Origin: a gamma proteobacterium HIMB55
Lineage (GTDB): Bacteria > Pseudomonadota > Gammaproteobacteria > Pseudomonadales > Halieaceae
Reading direction: 5' to 3'
Length of the DNA stretch: 64,000 nt
Assembly (NCBI GenBank): GCA_000227505.4
Contig: AGIF02000001.1
Location: 1,880,035-1,944,034 of the forward strand
Shown in pieces: positions 47,814-55,649 of the stretch. The notes under the pieces were generated by a model, which ran no database searches, was not told the DNA's origin, and was given only the letters and a program-made list of their open reading frames with translations. The number at the start of each line of letters is the position of its first letter. The first letter of the stretch is position 1. The translations under genes were made by a program, and so were the position numbers.

Positions 47814-47823
47814 TCATCGCAAT

Positions 47824-47843
47824 GATGGTGCGGAAGGGGCGAC
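47824..47843. repeat. att-like direct repeat (displaced 3' end of tRNA-Leu)
   Basis: GATGGTGCGGAAGGGG followed by C-GAC. The first 16 bp are identical, and in the same orientation, to 55648-55663, which is the last 14 nt of tRNA-Leu(GAG) including CCA plus 2 nt beyond. Over 20 bp there is one mismatch. This is the expected footprint of site-specific integration into the 3' end of a tRNA gene. Confidence 0.85.
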
Positions 47844-48353
47844 ACACATAACGAAAAAATCCCAATTAATTCAGTTATTTACAATCTTATCACACTCTGA
47901 TTGAGACCAAAAATATACCGAAGGCAATATCATTCAGGTGCTGCCGCCTACCCTCACATTTCACCCCCCGGGTGCCTTAATTGCTAATGGTTAACGGCTG
48001 TTGATTCTGGGTGGGTACACAACAGAAAGATCTGAGGGGCTGGACCAATAACAAGACCATTAGGTACCTGATGCTTATTTTTTTGAATGGTCTTGAAAAC
48101 GATCGACCCAATCCCTATCTTATTTTATCTCGATGACGACACCTGGTTTGAGACCCAGGGTCTGAGAGGCGTGCGTAGCGTAGAAAGCACGAAAAAAGTA
48201 AAGACTACGCCTTCCCTCTTGGGATGCGTCAATGCTCATCTAATCAAGAAACGATCAACAAGAATCAAGTACTAGCTGCTCTAAAGGAGCAGGTCTTCGT
48301 GTTGCTGTCGAATGACAGTGAGCCTTAAACGCATTACTCAAAGGAGAGACAAC
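47844..48353. other. non-coding end of the element
   Basis: 510 bp of AT-rich DNA. It contains a 9-bp inverted repeat AAGACCATT (48053) / AATGGTCTT (48086), a GC palindrome CCCCCCGGG (47964), and two small hairpins just before the next gene (TGCTC-TAAAG-GAGCA near 48277; CTGTC-GAAT-GACAG near 48306). A 62-aa frame at 48087-48275 has no recognisable feature and is not called. The region may hold the element's regulatory or recombination sites. Confidence 0.4.
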
Positions 48354-49019
48354 ATGGCGTGTAAAGAAAAATTAGAAGTACCCCAGGCACTTGTCCGAGC
48401 TCGGATGACAGAAATGAGTATCACACAAATACAGCTGTGTGGTGGGCTGGGTATTACACAGGGAGCACTATCTCAATGGTTATGTGAGCCATCAGGCCAC
48501 TACAAAAATTCATTGAGTATCGCTACACGTGTGGCGTTAGCAGAGGCCTTACATCTGGATCGATATAGCTGCCTCACGCAGGAAGAAGTGGAAGAGCTCG
48601 AGGGTACTGTAGGGTATCAATTTAAAGGAAGGGCGAGGTTCCTTTACTTGTTAGAGCTTAATCTCGTCGAAAGAAGTGCTACCAAGATCGGCATCACAAC
48701 CTGCCTCGAGTCTCGAATTGACCAACATCAAGCTCGTTACGCAGACTACCAACCCGAGCTCATCTTCTCAGTAGAGTTCCGGGAGCCGTGGCACGCAGCC
48801 TCCGTCGAACGAAAGGTTTTATATCACTTTCGGCGTCGTGGTTCGCAGTACGCTGCCCCACAAGGTTTAGGAACAGAGGTCATCGGAGCCATTCCAGAAA
48901 AGGTGTTAGAAATCATATTGCCGCACCTGGAGGACACGGAATATATGTTTACTCCACATGCCGAAAAACCTGATGAGCTACCCGATAACGTGTTGCCGCT
49001 TCCGCCTACCCTCCAATAA
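48354..49019 (+). CDS. HTH domain fused to GIY-YIG/T5orf172-like nuclease domain
   Basis: A 221-aa protein from ATG 48354 (MACKEKLEVP) with a good AAGGAGAG site; the upstream in-frame ATG at 48312 lacks one. Residues about 10-75 form an XRE-like helix-turn-helix (ITQIQLCGGLGITQGALSQWL). Residues about 95-175 resemble the Mug113/T5orf172 branch of GIY-YIG: FLYLLEL, TKIGIT, LESRIDQHQARY, SVEFREPWHAASVERKVLYHF. Such domains occur in phage and defence proteins. A self-regulating repressor-nuclease is one possibility. Confidence 0.65.
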   Translation: MACKEKLEVPQALVRARMTEMSITQIQLCGGLGITQGALSQWLCEPSGHYKNSLSIATRVALAEALHLDRYSCLTQEEVEELEGTVGYQFKGRARFLYLLELNLVERSATKIGITTCLESRIDQHQARYADYQPELIFSVEFREPWHAASVERKVLYHFRRRGSQYAAPQGLGTEVIGAIPEKVLEIILPHLEDTEYMFTPHAEKPDELPDNVLPLPPTLQ

Positions 49020-49061
49020 CGATGTTCATGTGGCCAGTTCGCTGGCCACTTTCAAACTTAC

Positions 49062-50483
49062 TCATCTGATTTGTAGGATCCGCGGCTTAGGTTTCGTTTG
49101 CTCTTGGTTGGGGTCGGGTACATCAGGATATGTAGGTTTACCGCTGAGAATATTCTGAACTTCCAGCTCGACATCTCGGTTGTCCAGCCAATATGGAATC
49201 CTTGCTAATCGCAAGCCCTGCCTCGTTGCCAGCTGGGTTTTCAGCTCGTCATTATTTTTGACATCATCGTAGGTGCTTTGAGTATTCCAGGGGGGCCTTT
49301 TATAACCCCAGGCCTGGGGATAATGCTGCTCACCGTCTCGCTCTATCAGAAGACCATATCCTGGCAACAAAAAATCATAAATGCGTACAGTGTCATCAAA
49401 TCGGATCGAATGCTGTGATTTGAAGTCAACGCCAGCCTTAGATAGGAGTTCGCCAACTAAGGCTTCTCCTTTATTCAAGCACAAAGGACATCCGGAGCCA
49501 TTTAGATGATCTATGGCCTTGGGCGTGAACGGCCTCTGATGCAGTGGACAAAGGATTGACACTTTTTCCTTGTTGTTTTTCCCGTAAACAGTCTCCCTGT
49601 AGTCGTACTTATGCCCGTGAACTAATTGTGCCTTTGCAACAAAGGACTCTGTATCAAGGGGTTGGTTACCGCCACATATGCGACACCCAGATCCATACAG
49701 ATGGCTGTAAGCCAGAAGCGAAAATTCGTGATCGTGCTCAATGCAACGGACGACTACGTAATAGTCGCAACCAAGATATTCAGTCGCAGAGTAATCGTAT
49801 TTATCCCCATATTTTTTCTTAGCAGCGGCAATATACGATTCGGTGTCATACCCGAAATTTTTTGAGCATCTTGAACATCCACTGCCCCACTGGTGGTTAT
49901 TAGCGTCTTGTTCAAATGGTGGGTGATCATCAACGGGGCATACAATCTTTACCTTGTCACCAGTTACCATCAGATCGTCTGGGACAAGAGAGTAGTCATA
50001 CTTTAGGCCATGCATGGTGATACATCGCTCAACCCATTTGGCTTTTCCAAGACGGCGATTGTATGAAGCTCTTTTTTGGCCACACGTATCACAACCGTGA
50101 CCATTTAAGTGGCTGTTGGGAGACTGAGGAAAGTAGTCGGCGCATTTGTTGCACCAAATATCCACGTACTTTTTATTGCCCTGGTAGTCAACGCGGTCAT
50201 ACCCATAGGTCGCGCCATGTTTTTTTATAGCCTTCTCGATGAATTCCCTCGTATTGCTATGCCTAACCGCACTCCTGCGCTCAAATTCGCAGTGTTTACA
50301 GCTTTTATGCTTAGAGAGATGGGTGTTCGGGGTTGCATCATCGAACCATCGCTGATGACGACGACAAAATATGGTGATTCGGGTTTTGCTGTCTACGTAC
50401 TCAACGCGCGAGTAGTCATAGTCATCGCCATATTTGCTTCTTGCGTCGGCGATGAACTGCGCCCTCGTCTTTTTAGCTGGCAC
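49062..50483 (-). CDS. zinc-ribbon repeat protein with C-terminal PD-(D/E)XK nuclease-like domain
   Basis: A 473-aa protein made of about five repeats of 60-70 residues, each with F-x-A-x3-YG-x2-YDYS, a first Cys/His pair, HLxGxGC and a CxxC knuckle (CKHC, CDTC, CSRC, CRIC, CPLC). The last ~110 residues read GEALVGELLSKAG, YDFLLPGYGLLIERDGEQHY and LARIPYW, a pattern of Vsr/DUF559-like endonucleases (D...ExDGxQH). Similar proteins occur in phages and large DNA viruses. A DNA-reading array plus cutter is a reasonable guess; nothing is proven. It is transcribed towards the HTH/GIY gene. Confidence 0.65.
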   Translation of the reverse strand: MPAKKTRAQFIADARSKYGDDYDYSRVEYVDSKTRITIFCRRHQRWFDDATPNTHLSKHKSCKHCEFERRSAVRHSNTREFIEKAIKKHGATYGYDRVDYQGNKKYVDIWCNKCADYFPQSPNSHLNGHGCDTCGQKRASYNRRLGKAKWVERCITMHGLKYDYSLVPDDLMVTGDKVKIVCPVDDHPPFEQDANNHQWGSGCSRCSKNFGYDTESYIAAAKKKYGDKYDYSATEYLGCDYYVVVRCIEHDHEFSLLAYSHLYGSGCRICGGNQPLDTESFVAKAQLVHGHKYDYRETVYGKNNKEKVSILCPLHQRPFTPKAIDHLNGSGCPLCLNKGEALVGELLSKAGVDFKSQHSIRFDDTVRIYDFLLPGYGLLIERDGEQHYPQAWGYKRPPWNTQSTYDDVKNNDELKTQLATRQGLRLARIPYWLDNRDVELEVQNILSGKPTYPDVPDPNQEQTKPKPRILQIR

Positions 50484-50504
50484 CTTTAAGCACTACCTGT
50501 TTTG

Positions 50505-50873
50505 TCAGGACCCACCGCTTTTACTGCCCTTCGCGCGATCAAATGCAGGGGAATCGTAGACATCCCAATCGGTTAGGGCCTCATCATCACCTGCGCCCAC
50601 TGAACCTAAGCCCTTAGCGCTATTAATCCTATCCCGTCGTTCAGCTCGTGTTTCGGAGAAAATTGCTACGTGACATTCATCGATTACTTTTTGCATGTCA
50701 TCTCGAGACACAACCTCGATCAATAACCCTGCTTCGATGAAGCCGTTTATTTTTGCTTCTAGCATGGCGCGATCAGGGTCTGTGCATGTGAAGTCACCAA
50801 ACTCATACAACTCCCTCACGAATAACCGGAGTTCTCGTAGAAAATCAGCCCGTGCTCGATGTTCACTTTTCAT
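50505..50873 (-). CDS. hypothetical protein
   Basis: A 122-aa hydrophilic protein that I do not recognise. The N-terminal half is predicted helical (ARADFLRELRLFVRELYEFGDF, then a segment rich in Ile/Glu); the C-terminal third is Gly/Asp/Ser-rich and probably disordered. It sits 18 nt downstream of the Nudix gene and 21 nt upstream of the zinc-ribbon gene, in an apparently continuous minus-strand run (52164 to 49062), so it is likely coexpressed with the SRA-HNH enzyme. Confidence 0.6.
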   Translation of the reverse strand: MKSEHRARADFLRELRLFVRELYEFGDFTCTDPDRAMLEAKINGFIEAGLLIEVVSRDDMQKVIDECHVAIFSETRAERRDRINSAKGLGSVGAGDDEALTDWDVYDSPAFDRAKGSKSGGS

Positions 50874-50891
50874 GGTCTATTCTTCCCGTCT

Positions 50892-51284
50892 CTACCCCAA
50901 TAGAAGCCGATCAGATAAAGCTTCTACAATTGGTATATCAGCAGGCGCTAACTTTAGCTTGTGAAGGTCTTCGACAGACCTCCAATCACACAAATCGTGA
51001 TCATTCATTGGCCCATGAAACGTGAGCACGTCACATTCAAAGGCAATCAGCTTTACGCTGATATCACTGTACTCATGTTCAACCGATAAGATGTGTTGCT
51101 TAACTACCACTTCCATTCCAAGCTCTTCTTTGAGCTCTCTGGCAAGGCATTCTCGGTAAGATTCGCCGGCCTCAACTTTGCCACCTGGGAATTCCCAAAA
51201 GCCGCCAAGTGACTTCTCTGGATTACGCCTACAAATAAAGACCTTCGAGTCTTGGACGATCACTGCACAAGTTACATCAATCAA
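50892..51284 (-). CDS. Nudix hydrolase (MutT/CTP-pyrophosphohydrolase-like)
   Basis: A 130-aa protein with a complete Nudix box, GGKVEAGESYRECLARELKEELGM, including the metal-binding REL-EEL glutamates, preceded by GGFWEFPGG as in MutT-type (d)NTP pyrophosphatases. Its start overlaps the SRA-HNH endonuclease stop by 8 nt. The core genome probably has its own MutT; this copy on a mobile element may clean or alter nucleotide pools, perhaps modified phage nucleotides. That role is inferred. Confidence 0.88.
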   Translation of the reverse strand: MIDVTCAVIVQDSKVFICRRNPEKSLGGFWEFPGGKVEAGESYRECLARELKEELGMEVVVKQHILSVEHEYSDISVKLIAFECDVLTFHGPMNDHDLCDWRSVEDLHKLKLAPADIPIVEALSDRLLLG

Positions 51285-52164
51285 ATCCGTGTGAACTCCG
51301 ATGGTATTTCAAATTCCCATGATCGATATCATGGGCGGGGTGAAGGTTTAGCTGACCGTTAATGGTGCCCAATAGCGACAGGTCGTCAGCTATCGAGAAC
51401 GATCCTTTATCTAACATCACGTGGTGGTTTGGACACAAACAAAGTAGGTTTTTAGTACTGTCATCACCATCATGCGGCGAGCCTAACGGTCTTATATGTG
51501 CACCCTCGGCATAGAAACCTTTCTTGGTCTCGATCGCGAGACCACAAATTTGGCACTGATAGTCGTATAACCTTTTTAACTGGATCGAGATCATGCTGTC
51601 TCGAACTACCCTGGTAACGGTGCCTGATTTTCGCTGTTTGGTTCTTACACGAGTATCAAGATGAACCTCTCTCTCATTAGCAGGCTTGTATTCCCCTCCC
51701 TCGTAGATCAAGCGAAATCGACAAATCAAAAATCCGCTCTTTCCGCGCTCCTGCCAAGCTTCCACAACACTGTATAACCCAGAGTAAATATATCCCTCAT
51801 CTGGTGACCATGGCGACTTGTGTTGATGTCCGCGAATCACTCTCACAGGAAGGCCGTCGTCAGCACTTCGCAGAAGTGCTGCATTACCTCTCTCGTCCCA
51901 AGACTGATCACTTATTTGAACTTTTTTACTTGAATCCCAACCGCCTTGCCCTGTGTAAACAATCTCGTCACCAAAGTCTTGGTCATCTTCATAGCCGCCC
52001 GAGAGAACTATGGCTGCAGCGCCCTCTTTTCCGTTTCCATCAATACCAGTGCCATGGTTACGATGAAAACTGCTCGGCATCATTTCTCGTCGGTTTTCAA
52101 ATCTGGTCCCCTCAGGGATACCGGTGATCTCACCGAACTTCATTGGCCTAGTCGACTTAGCCAT
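51277..52164 (-). CDS. SRA(YDG)-HNH endonuclease, modification-dependent restriction
   Basis: A 295-aa fusion. Residues about 5-170 are an SRA/YDG domain (FGEITGIPEGTRFENRREM, GAAAIVLSGGYEDDQDFGDEIVYTGQGG, PVRVIRGHQH, YIYSGLYSVVEAW), which flips out 5-methyl- or hydroxymethyl-cytosine. Residues about 195-265 are an HNH nuclease with zinc CxxC (CQICG), AEGAHIRPLG and LLCLCPNHHVMLD. This is the layout of TagI/ScoMcrA-like type IV restriction enzymes that cut DNA containing modified cytosines. It leads the minus-strand run with the Nudix gene. CTAGGAGTTAGCACC precedes the ATG. Confidence 0.88.
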   Translation of the reverse strand: MAKSTRPMKFGEITGIPEGTRFENRREMMPSSFHRNHGTGIDGNGKEGAAAIVLSGGYEDDQDFGDEIVYTGQGGWDSSKKVQISDQSWDERGNAALLRSADDGLPVRVIRGHQHKSPWSPDEGYIYSGLYSVVEAWQERGKSGFLICRFRLIYEGGEYKPANEREVHLDTRVRTKQRKSGTVTRVVRDSMISIQLKRLYDYQCQICGLAIETKKGFYAEGAHIRPLGSPHDGDDSTKNLLCLCPNHHVMLDKGSFSIADDLSLLGTINGQLNLHPAHDIDHGNLKYHRSSHGFD

Positions 52165-52308
52165 GGTGCTAACTCCTAGCGCACCCCGGGGGGGGAGCGA
52201 AAAATCAAACGTTGTCTAAAGTTGATACTGCCAAGATACAAAGTAAAGCGCTGACGATCATCGCGTTAACAACTTTCGCTAAAAGCCCTTAATTGCGACA
52301 CTGCTCGA

Positions 52309-53466
52309 TCAGCCCTGATGTTGAGGATATATCTTCGGCAAACCGTCCGAGGTATCTGGCTCGTTAGCAAAAAACCAAGACGTAACAATGCCCATCGCCT
52401 CGTCACTTGGCATGCTATTGCCTTTCCCCCGAACTTCTTTGAGATAACATTGACCCCAAGCGGTGATCACTATGCCAATAGTAAGCCGCTGCGGCTCGAG
52501 CATACGGTATACACAGTAATCACCCGCCAAAACGCTGGTCAGATATGATGAGATACAGTGCCCCATCTCCCTTCCCTCGCGCAATAAATCAAGTTGATCC
52601 TCGATAGGCTCTATGTGTTCTGAACCCACTAAAGGGGGGGCCTTAAAAGGCAACAGATTACCCGCTACATCTCTAACAAGATTCCGATCGTGTCGCGCAT
52701 TGAGCTCTGCCACCAATCGATCATGAAGACGCATCAATGCTCTTACGGTTTTGCAGCGCATCAAAGAAGAAATGTCATCTAACATTCTAAGGACGTCATC
52801 AAAAATTCTTCGGGTCTCAGCGTCCTTTAATTCATCGATCAAACTCCGAATCGGATGACTGACCAACCAGGGGTGCTTATTAATAAGAGTAATTTTTGCT
52901 TCAGCTATTTCCGCTTGATGAGAAAAGAAAGTACATACCTGATCTATTTCAAGCAGAGATAGGAAGGCTCGCGTTGCTCCTTTTGAAAGACCACCATTGG
53001 CCGCTTTCCTAATCAACTTCACTTGTTGGGTCGAGCCCTTGAGACCAAGTAGTTTGCAAAGCTCTGTTTGCTTAAGTTCGAGTGTTGCATGGTCAAGTTC
53101 TGCAAGATCCAGGATTTCTTCATCGACCAGACGCCAGAGTAAAACAGGATTAGAAATCAGTAGCTCTGCAACCGTCTTGTTTTCAGAGGCCGCCTGAAGC
53201 AATGCGGCACGGTTACTTGGTAGGCTCATCACACTTTGCCGCAAACCTGGTGGTACGAAACCCAGCCATTCGCTCACCGCTGCCTCTTCCAAATTTAGTA
53301 GCCAATCCCCAACCGCACTAAGCTCCAAACTCATCTGACCATCAGCGGTACAAGCGACAACAGACAAACCGTCATCCCAAGTATCAATCACTAACTCGCA
53401 CGGGTGCCCAATCATGGACGTCCAGTCGATATGCAGTTGCTCTTTAAAGACTGCCAAATCAGACAT
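52309..53466 (-). CDS. PcfJ-domain protein
   Basis: A 385-aa protein. The C-terminal ~110 residues match the PcfJ-like domain: LLREGREMGHCISSYLTSVLAGDYCVYRM (EGxxMxHCVxxY), then a strand pair ending in CYLKEVRGKGNSMPS. PcfJ-like genes occur on plasmids, phages and islands; activity is unknown. The N-terminal 280 residues are mostly helical with no recognised domain. CTAGGAGTTTTA ribosome site. It lies 144 bp upstream of the SRA-HNH gene on the same strand. Confidence 0.65.
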   Translation of the reverse strand: MSDLAVFKEQLHIDWTSMIGHPCELVIDTWDDGLSVVACTADGQMSLELSAVGDWLLNLEEAAVSEWLGFVPPGLRQSVMSLPSNRAALLQAASENKTVAELLISNPVLLWRLVDEEILDLAELDHATLELKQTELCKLLGLKGSTQQVKLIRKAANGGLSKGATRAFLSLLEIDQVCTFFSHQAEIAEAKITLINKHPWLVSHPIRSLIDELKDAETRRIFDDVLRMLDDISSLMRCKTVRALMRLHDRLVAELNARHDRNLVRDVAGNLLPFKAPPLVGSEHIEPIEDQLDLLREGREMGHCISSYLTSVLAGDYCVYRMLEPQRLTIGIVITAWGQCYLKEVRGKGNSMPSDEAMGIVTSWFFANEPDTSDGLPKIYPQHQG

Positions 53467-53922
53467 TAAAACTCCTAGTGATAATGGGGCCGAAGGGGGG
53501 AATAAACCTCATAGAAAATCCTTTAACTACCAATCAGTTACATGCCAGTTTCACGTCAAAGTATACCGAGCGATCTTCTTAAGCCTCTGAAGAATACCCC
53601 CCCGGGGGAGACAGAACTCTTGTCACTGTCGCAGTAGTTCCACGCGAGATACATCAGAAACTAATTTAAAAAAAAAGAATAGCTTCGGTAGTCTCGATGG
53701 CCATGTATGCGGGAATCTCTTGATGGCGAAAAAGTGCAGTCAGTGCGGTGACTCAATGGCTGGGTTGTTACTGCCGGTGCGGCCGCAGAACTATATGACA
53801 TAGCAACAGAACGATGAGCACCACAACAGTCCTCACTAAAGACCTCTGGGACGTCCTTGACGCGTTAGACGCTGCGCCAGAGGCTCAATTCACGTAGACG
53901 CTTTAAGGCTCCTTTATTGGGT
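53467..53922. other. gap with possible gene remnants
   Basis: 456 bp without a confident gene. It contains a GC palindrome CCCCCCCGGGGG at 53597-53608 and an A9 run near 53670. Two tiny consecutive plus-strand frames occur: 53723-53803 (26 codons, with CSQC) and 53814-53897 (27 codons, MSTTTVLTKDLWDVLDALD). They may be leftovers of a broken gene. Confidence 0.4.
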
Positions 53923-54171
53923 CTACCGGTAAGGCTCGACCTCCTGACACCGAACTGTAAATGCAACGGTACCGCTGTCATGTTCTACCGAAACCTCATC
54001 GGCATTAGTCTTCTTAACGCTCATATCGTTCCATTGATCTAGCCAGTAGATAACCCGTGCATTCATTTCTTGGCGGCACGCCTCTTGGCTCGTAAAAGAA
54101 CCCAGGGAACTAACGCCCATCCTATCTTCTACGTTGAAGGTCCCCAAAAGCAGTACGAATAATGTTTCCAC
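53923..54171 (-). CDS. hypothetical small protein
   Basis: An 82-aa protein I do not recognise. The N-terminal dozen residues are hydrophobic (METLFVLLLGTF), but there is no basic n-region or clear cleavage site, so export is uncertain. Two later cysteines (C32, C75) could pair if it is exported. It stands alone on the minus strand within the element. Confidence 0.5.
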   Translation of the reverse strand: METLFVLLLGTFNVEDRMGVSSLGSFTSQEACRQEMNARVIYWLDQWNDMSVKKTNADEVSVEHDSGTVAFTVRCQEVEPYR

Positions 54172-54461
54172 CCTAACTACTCTGTCGTTAATCCATCTGA
54201 CATAACTTAGTAAGCCGCCTCTCAGCTTTAGTCGCCCATCAAGCGATACAGTTCATTAGGAATACAGTTGCTCACTGTGCATTTTCGAGTGGATGCAGAG
54301 CGAATATCTGAGTAAAAAAAGAGGTTAAAAACCATCTTAATTCGCCAAGAAATCTGCTCAAGAAGTTCTTACTGAACACTTACGTTTCGATCTTAAGCCG
54401 GCTTTTGGTTTAAAGGTTGCAATGCAAAATGTGATCTCAAGTTCTGGGCAAGGAATGACTT

Positions 54462-54887
54462 CTACACCGCAGCTACTAGGAAGAGCATTATCACTAAAAA
54501 TGCTACATACAACCTCCAAGCATTCGCATCAGACAACCCCTCGTCATTAAGGCTCGGTCCTGTAGGCTTGAAGTCGCTTTTCTCTTTTCGTGCAGCGGCT
54601 CCTCTCTCGGCCTCAGCTTCCTCACGCTCCCTCTCACGGCGCTCTTTCTCAAGGTTCTCAGCAACGTATTCCTGAAGATCAGCCTCCGCCTTCAAGCTTT
54701 CAACACGCAGCTTTATGTACTTGGCTTGGGCAGCTGTTTCGTTTCCGTTACTTTCAATGAGCGCTTTCGCCCACAAACCCTGACGAATGTTATTGGCGGT
54801 AATTTCCTCCACAGCCATCTCATATAATTGCTCTTCTGCTAACTTTCGCGCTGCAAGGCTTGCTTTTGCTGTAGAAAAAATGCTCAT
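54462..54887 (-). CDS. hypothetical tail-anchored coiled-coil protein
   Basis: A 141-aa protein: an N-terminal helical part with ITANNIRQGLWAKALIESNGNETAAQAKYIKLR, a charged coiled coil of Glu/Arg (about residues 60-105, KERREREREEAEAERG), a short linker and a single C-terminal hydrophobic helix (YVAFLVIMLFLVAAV), so it is probably membrane-anchored with the bulk in the cytoplasm. The segment before the coiled coil resembles small TPR-like motifs found in several bacterial membrane proteins. Function unknown. Confidence 0.6.
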   Translation of the reverse strand: MSIFSTAKASLAARKLAEEQLYEMAVEEITANNIRQGLWAKALIESNGNETAAQAKYIKLRVESLKAEADLQEYVAENLEKERREREREEAEAERGAAARKEKSDFKPTGPSLNDEGLSDANAWRLYVAFLVIMLFLVAAV

Positions 54888-54928
54888 TGCACCTCACCCA
54901 CAAATCGCCCAGATCGATGACCCGCTAC

Positions 54929-55135
54929 TCACTCTCCGATCCCAAGCAGATTTGCCATATCGTTGTTAATTTTTAACCTTTCTCCGTTGAGACATGCGGT
55001 TCGAGTGAGGTTATAAAGTTTACCTCCATCTACTCCGAGCATATCAATCATGTATCCTCGATAGTTGAATAACTTTGGTTTCTTGTCATTAACTGTCTCT
55101 AATCTCCAGCCGGGCCGCAACCAAAATTCCCTCAT
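54929..55135 (-). CDS. hypothetical small protein
   Basis: A 68-aa frame with no family I can name. It is compact, with a mixed beta/alpha appearance (FNYRGYMIDMLGVDGGKLYNL). It could be a real element gene or noise; the isolated position and lack of a strong ribosome site keep confidence low. Confidence 0.4.
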   Translation of the reverse strand: MREFWLRPGWRLETVNDKKPKLFNYRGYMIDMLGVDGGKLYNLTRTACLNGERLKINNDMANLLGIGE

Positions 55136-55235
55136 TCGATTTTGATACCTTTTTTTTGGGGGTTTGCTCTAAACCCGCCTCGCTTAATTTATAACGTTGG
55201 GCCAACCTCGATACATTGTGTGCGTAAAACAGTCC

Positions 55236-55517
55236 TTAAAATGTGTCCGCAGTGAAGCAAACCGTATCTGGCTCAGCGTCGAGAGTAAGTTTGATTTCTT
55301 CCACTATAGTGTCCGTCATGAGTGAAACAACAGCCAGTTTTTCCTCGGTCATCATGGCGCCAGATTCGACCGACACATCACTGATATCTTGCTGCTCTAA
55401 TAACCCCGCAATTGCTTCGTAACCCTCTGTGTTGAGCCACGCAATGTACTCCCGGAAATACGTATCCTTTTTTTCTTGGCTCTCTTGCGTGATGATAATT
55501 ATACCGAAACGCACCAA
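55236..55517 (-). CDS. hypothetical small acidic protein
   Basis: A 93-aa acidic protein of unknown function: VRFGIIIITQESQEKKDTYF, then IAGLLEQQDISDVSV and a C-terminal helix-strand (TIVEEIKLTLDAEPDTVCF). It is the element gene closest to tRNA-Leu, the place where an integrase gene is often found, but it is too short and lacks recombinase motifs. Confidence 0.5.
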   Translation of the reverse strand: MVRFGIIIITQESQEKKDTYFREYIAWLNTEGYEAIAGLLEQQDISDVSVESGAMMTEEKLAVVSLMTDTIVEEIKLTLDAEPDTVCFTADTF

Positions 55518-55610
55518 CTTTAATTATTTCCTTTCGGTGTATTCCGTATGGGTATACCAGACGTATACCGAGGAGACCGGCATAAAGGTTTTTAGAGTCG
55601 GAAAATGAAG

Positions 55611-55643
55611 AGGGGAACAATAACTTAGCGTCATTGCTCCCCT
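55611..55643 (-). terminator. terminator downstream of tRNA-Leu, on the element side
   Basis: A 14-bp stem with three G-T pairs (AGGGGAGCAATGAC / GTTATTGTTCCCCT on the minus strand) with a 5-nt loop, followed by CTTCATTTT. It begins 6 nt after the tRNA CCA and replaces the older terminator now stranded at 47791. Confidence 0.75.
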
Positions 55644-55649
55644 TTAAGA

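Noticed and set aside
48087-48275. 62-codon frame in the non-coding end of the element
   Set aside because: No recognised motif or good ribosome site, and it begins inside an inverted repeat arm; cannot be supported as a gene.
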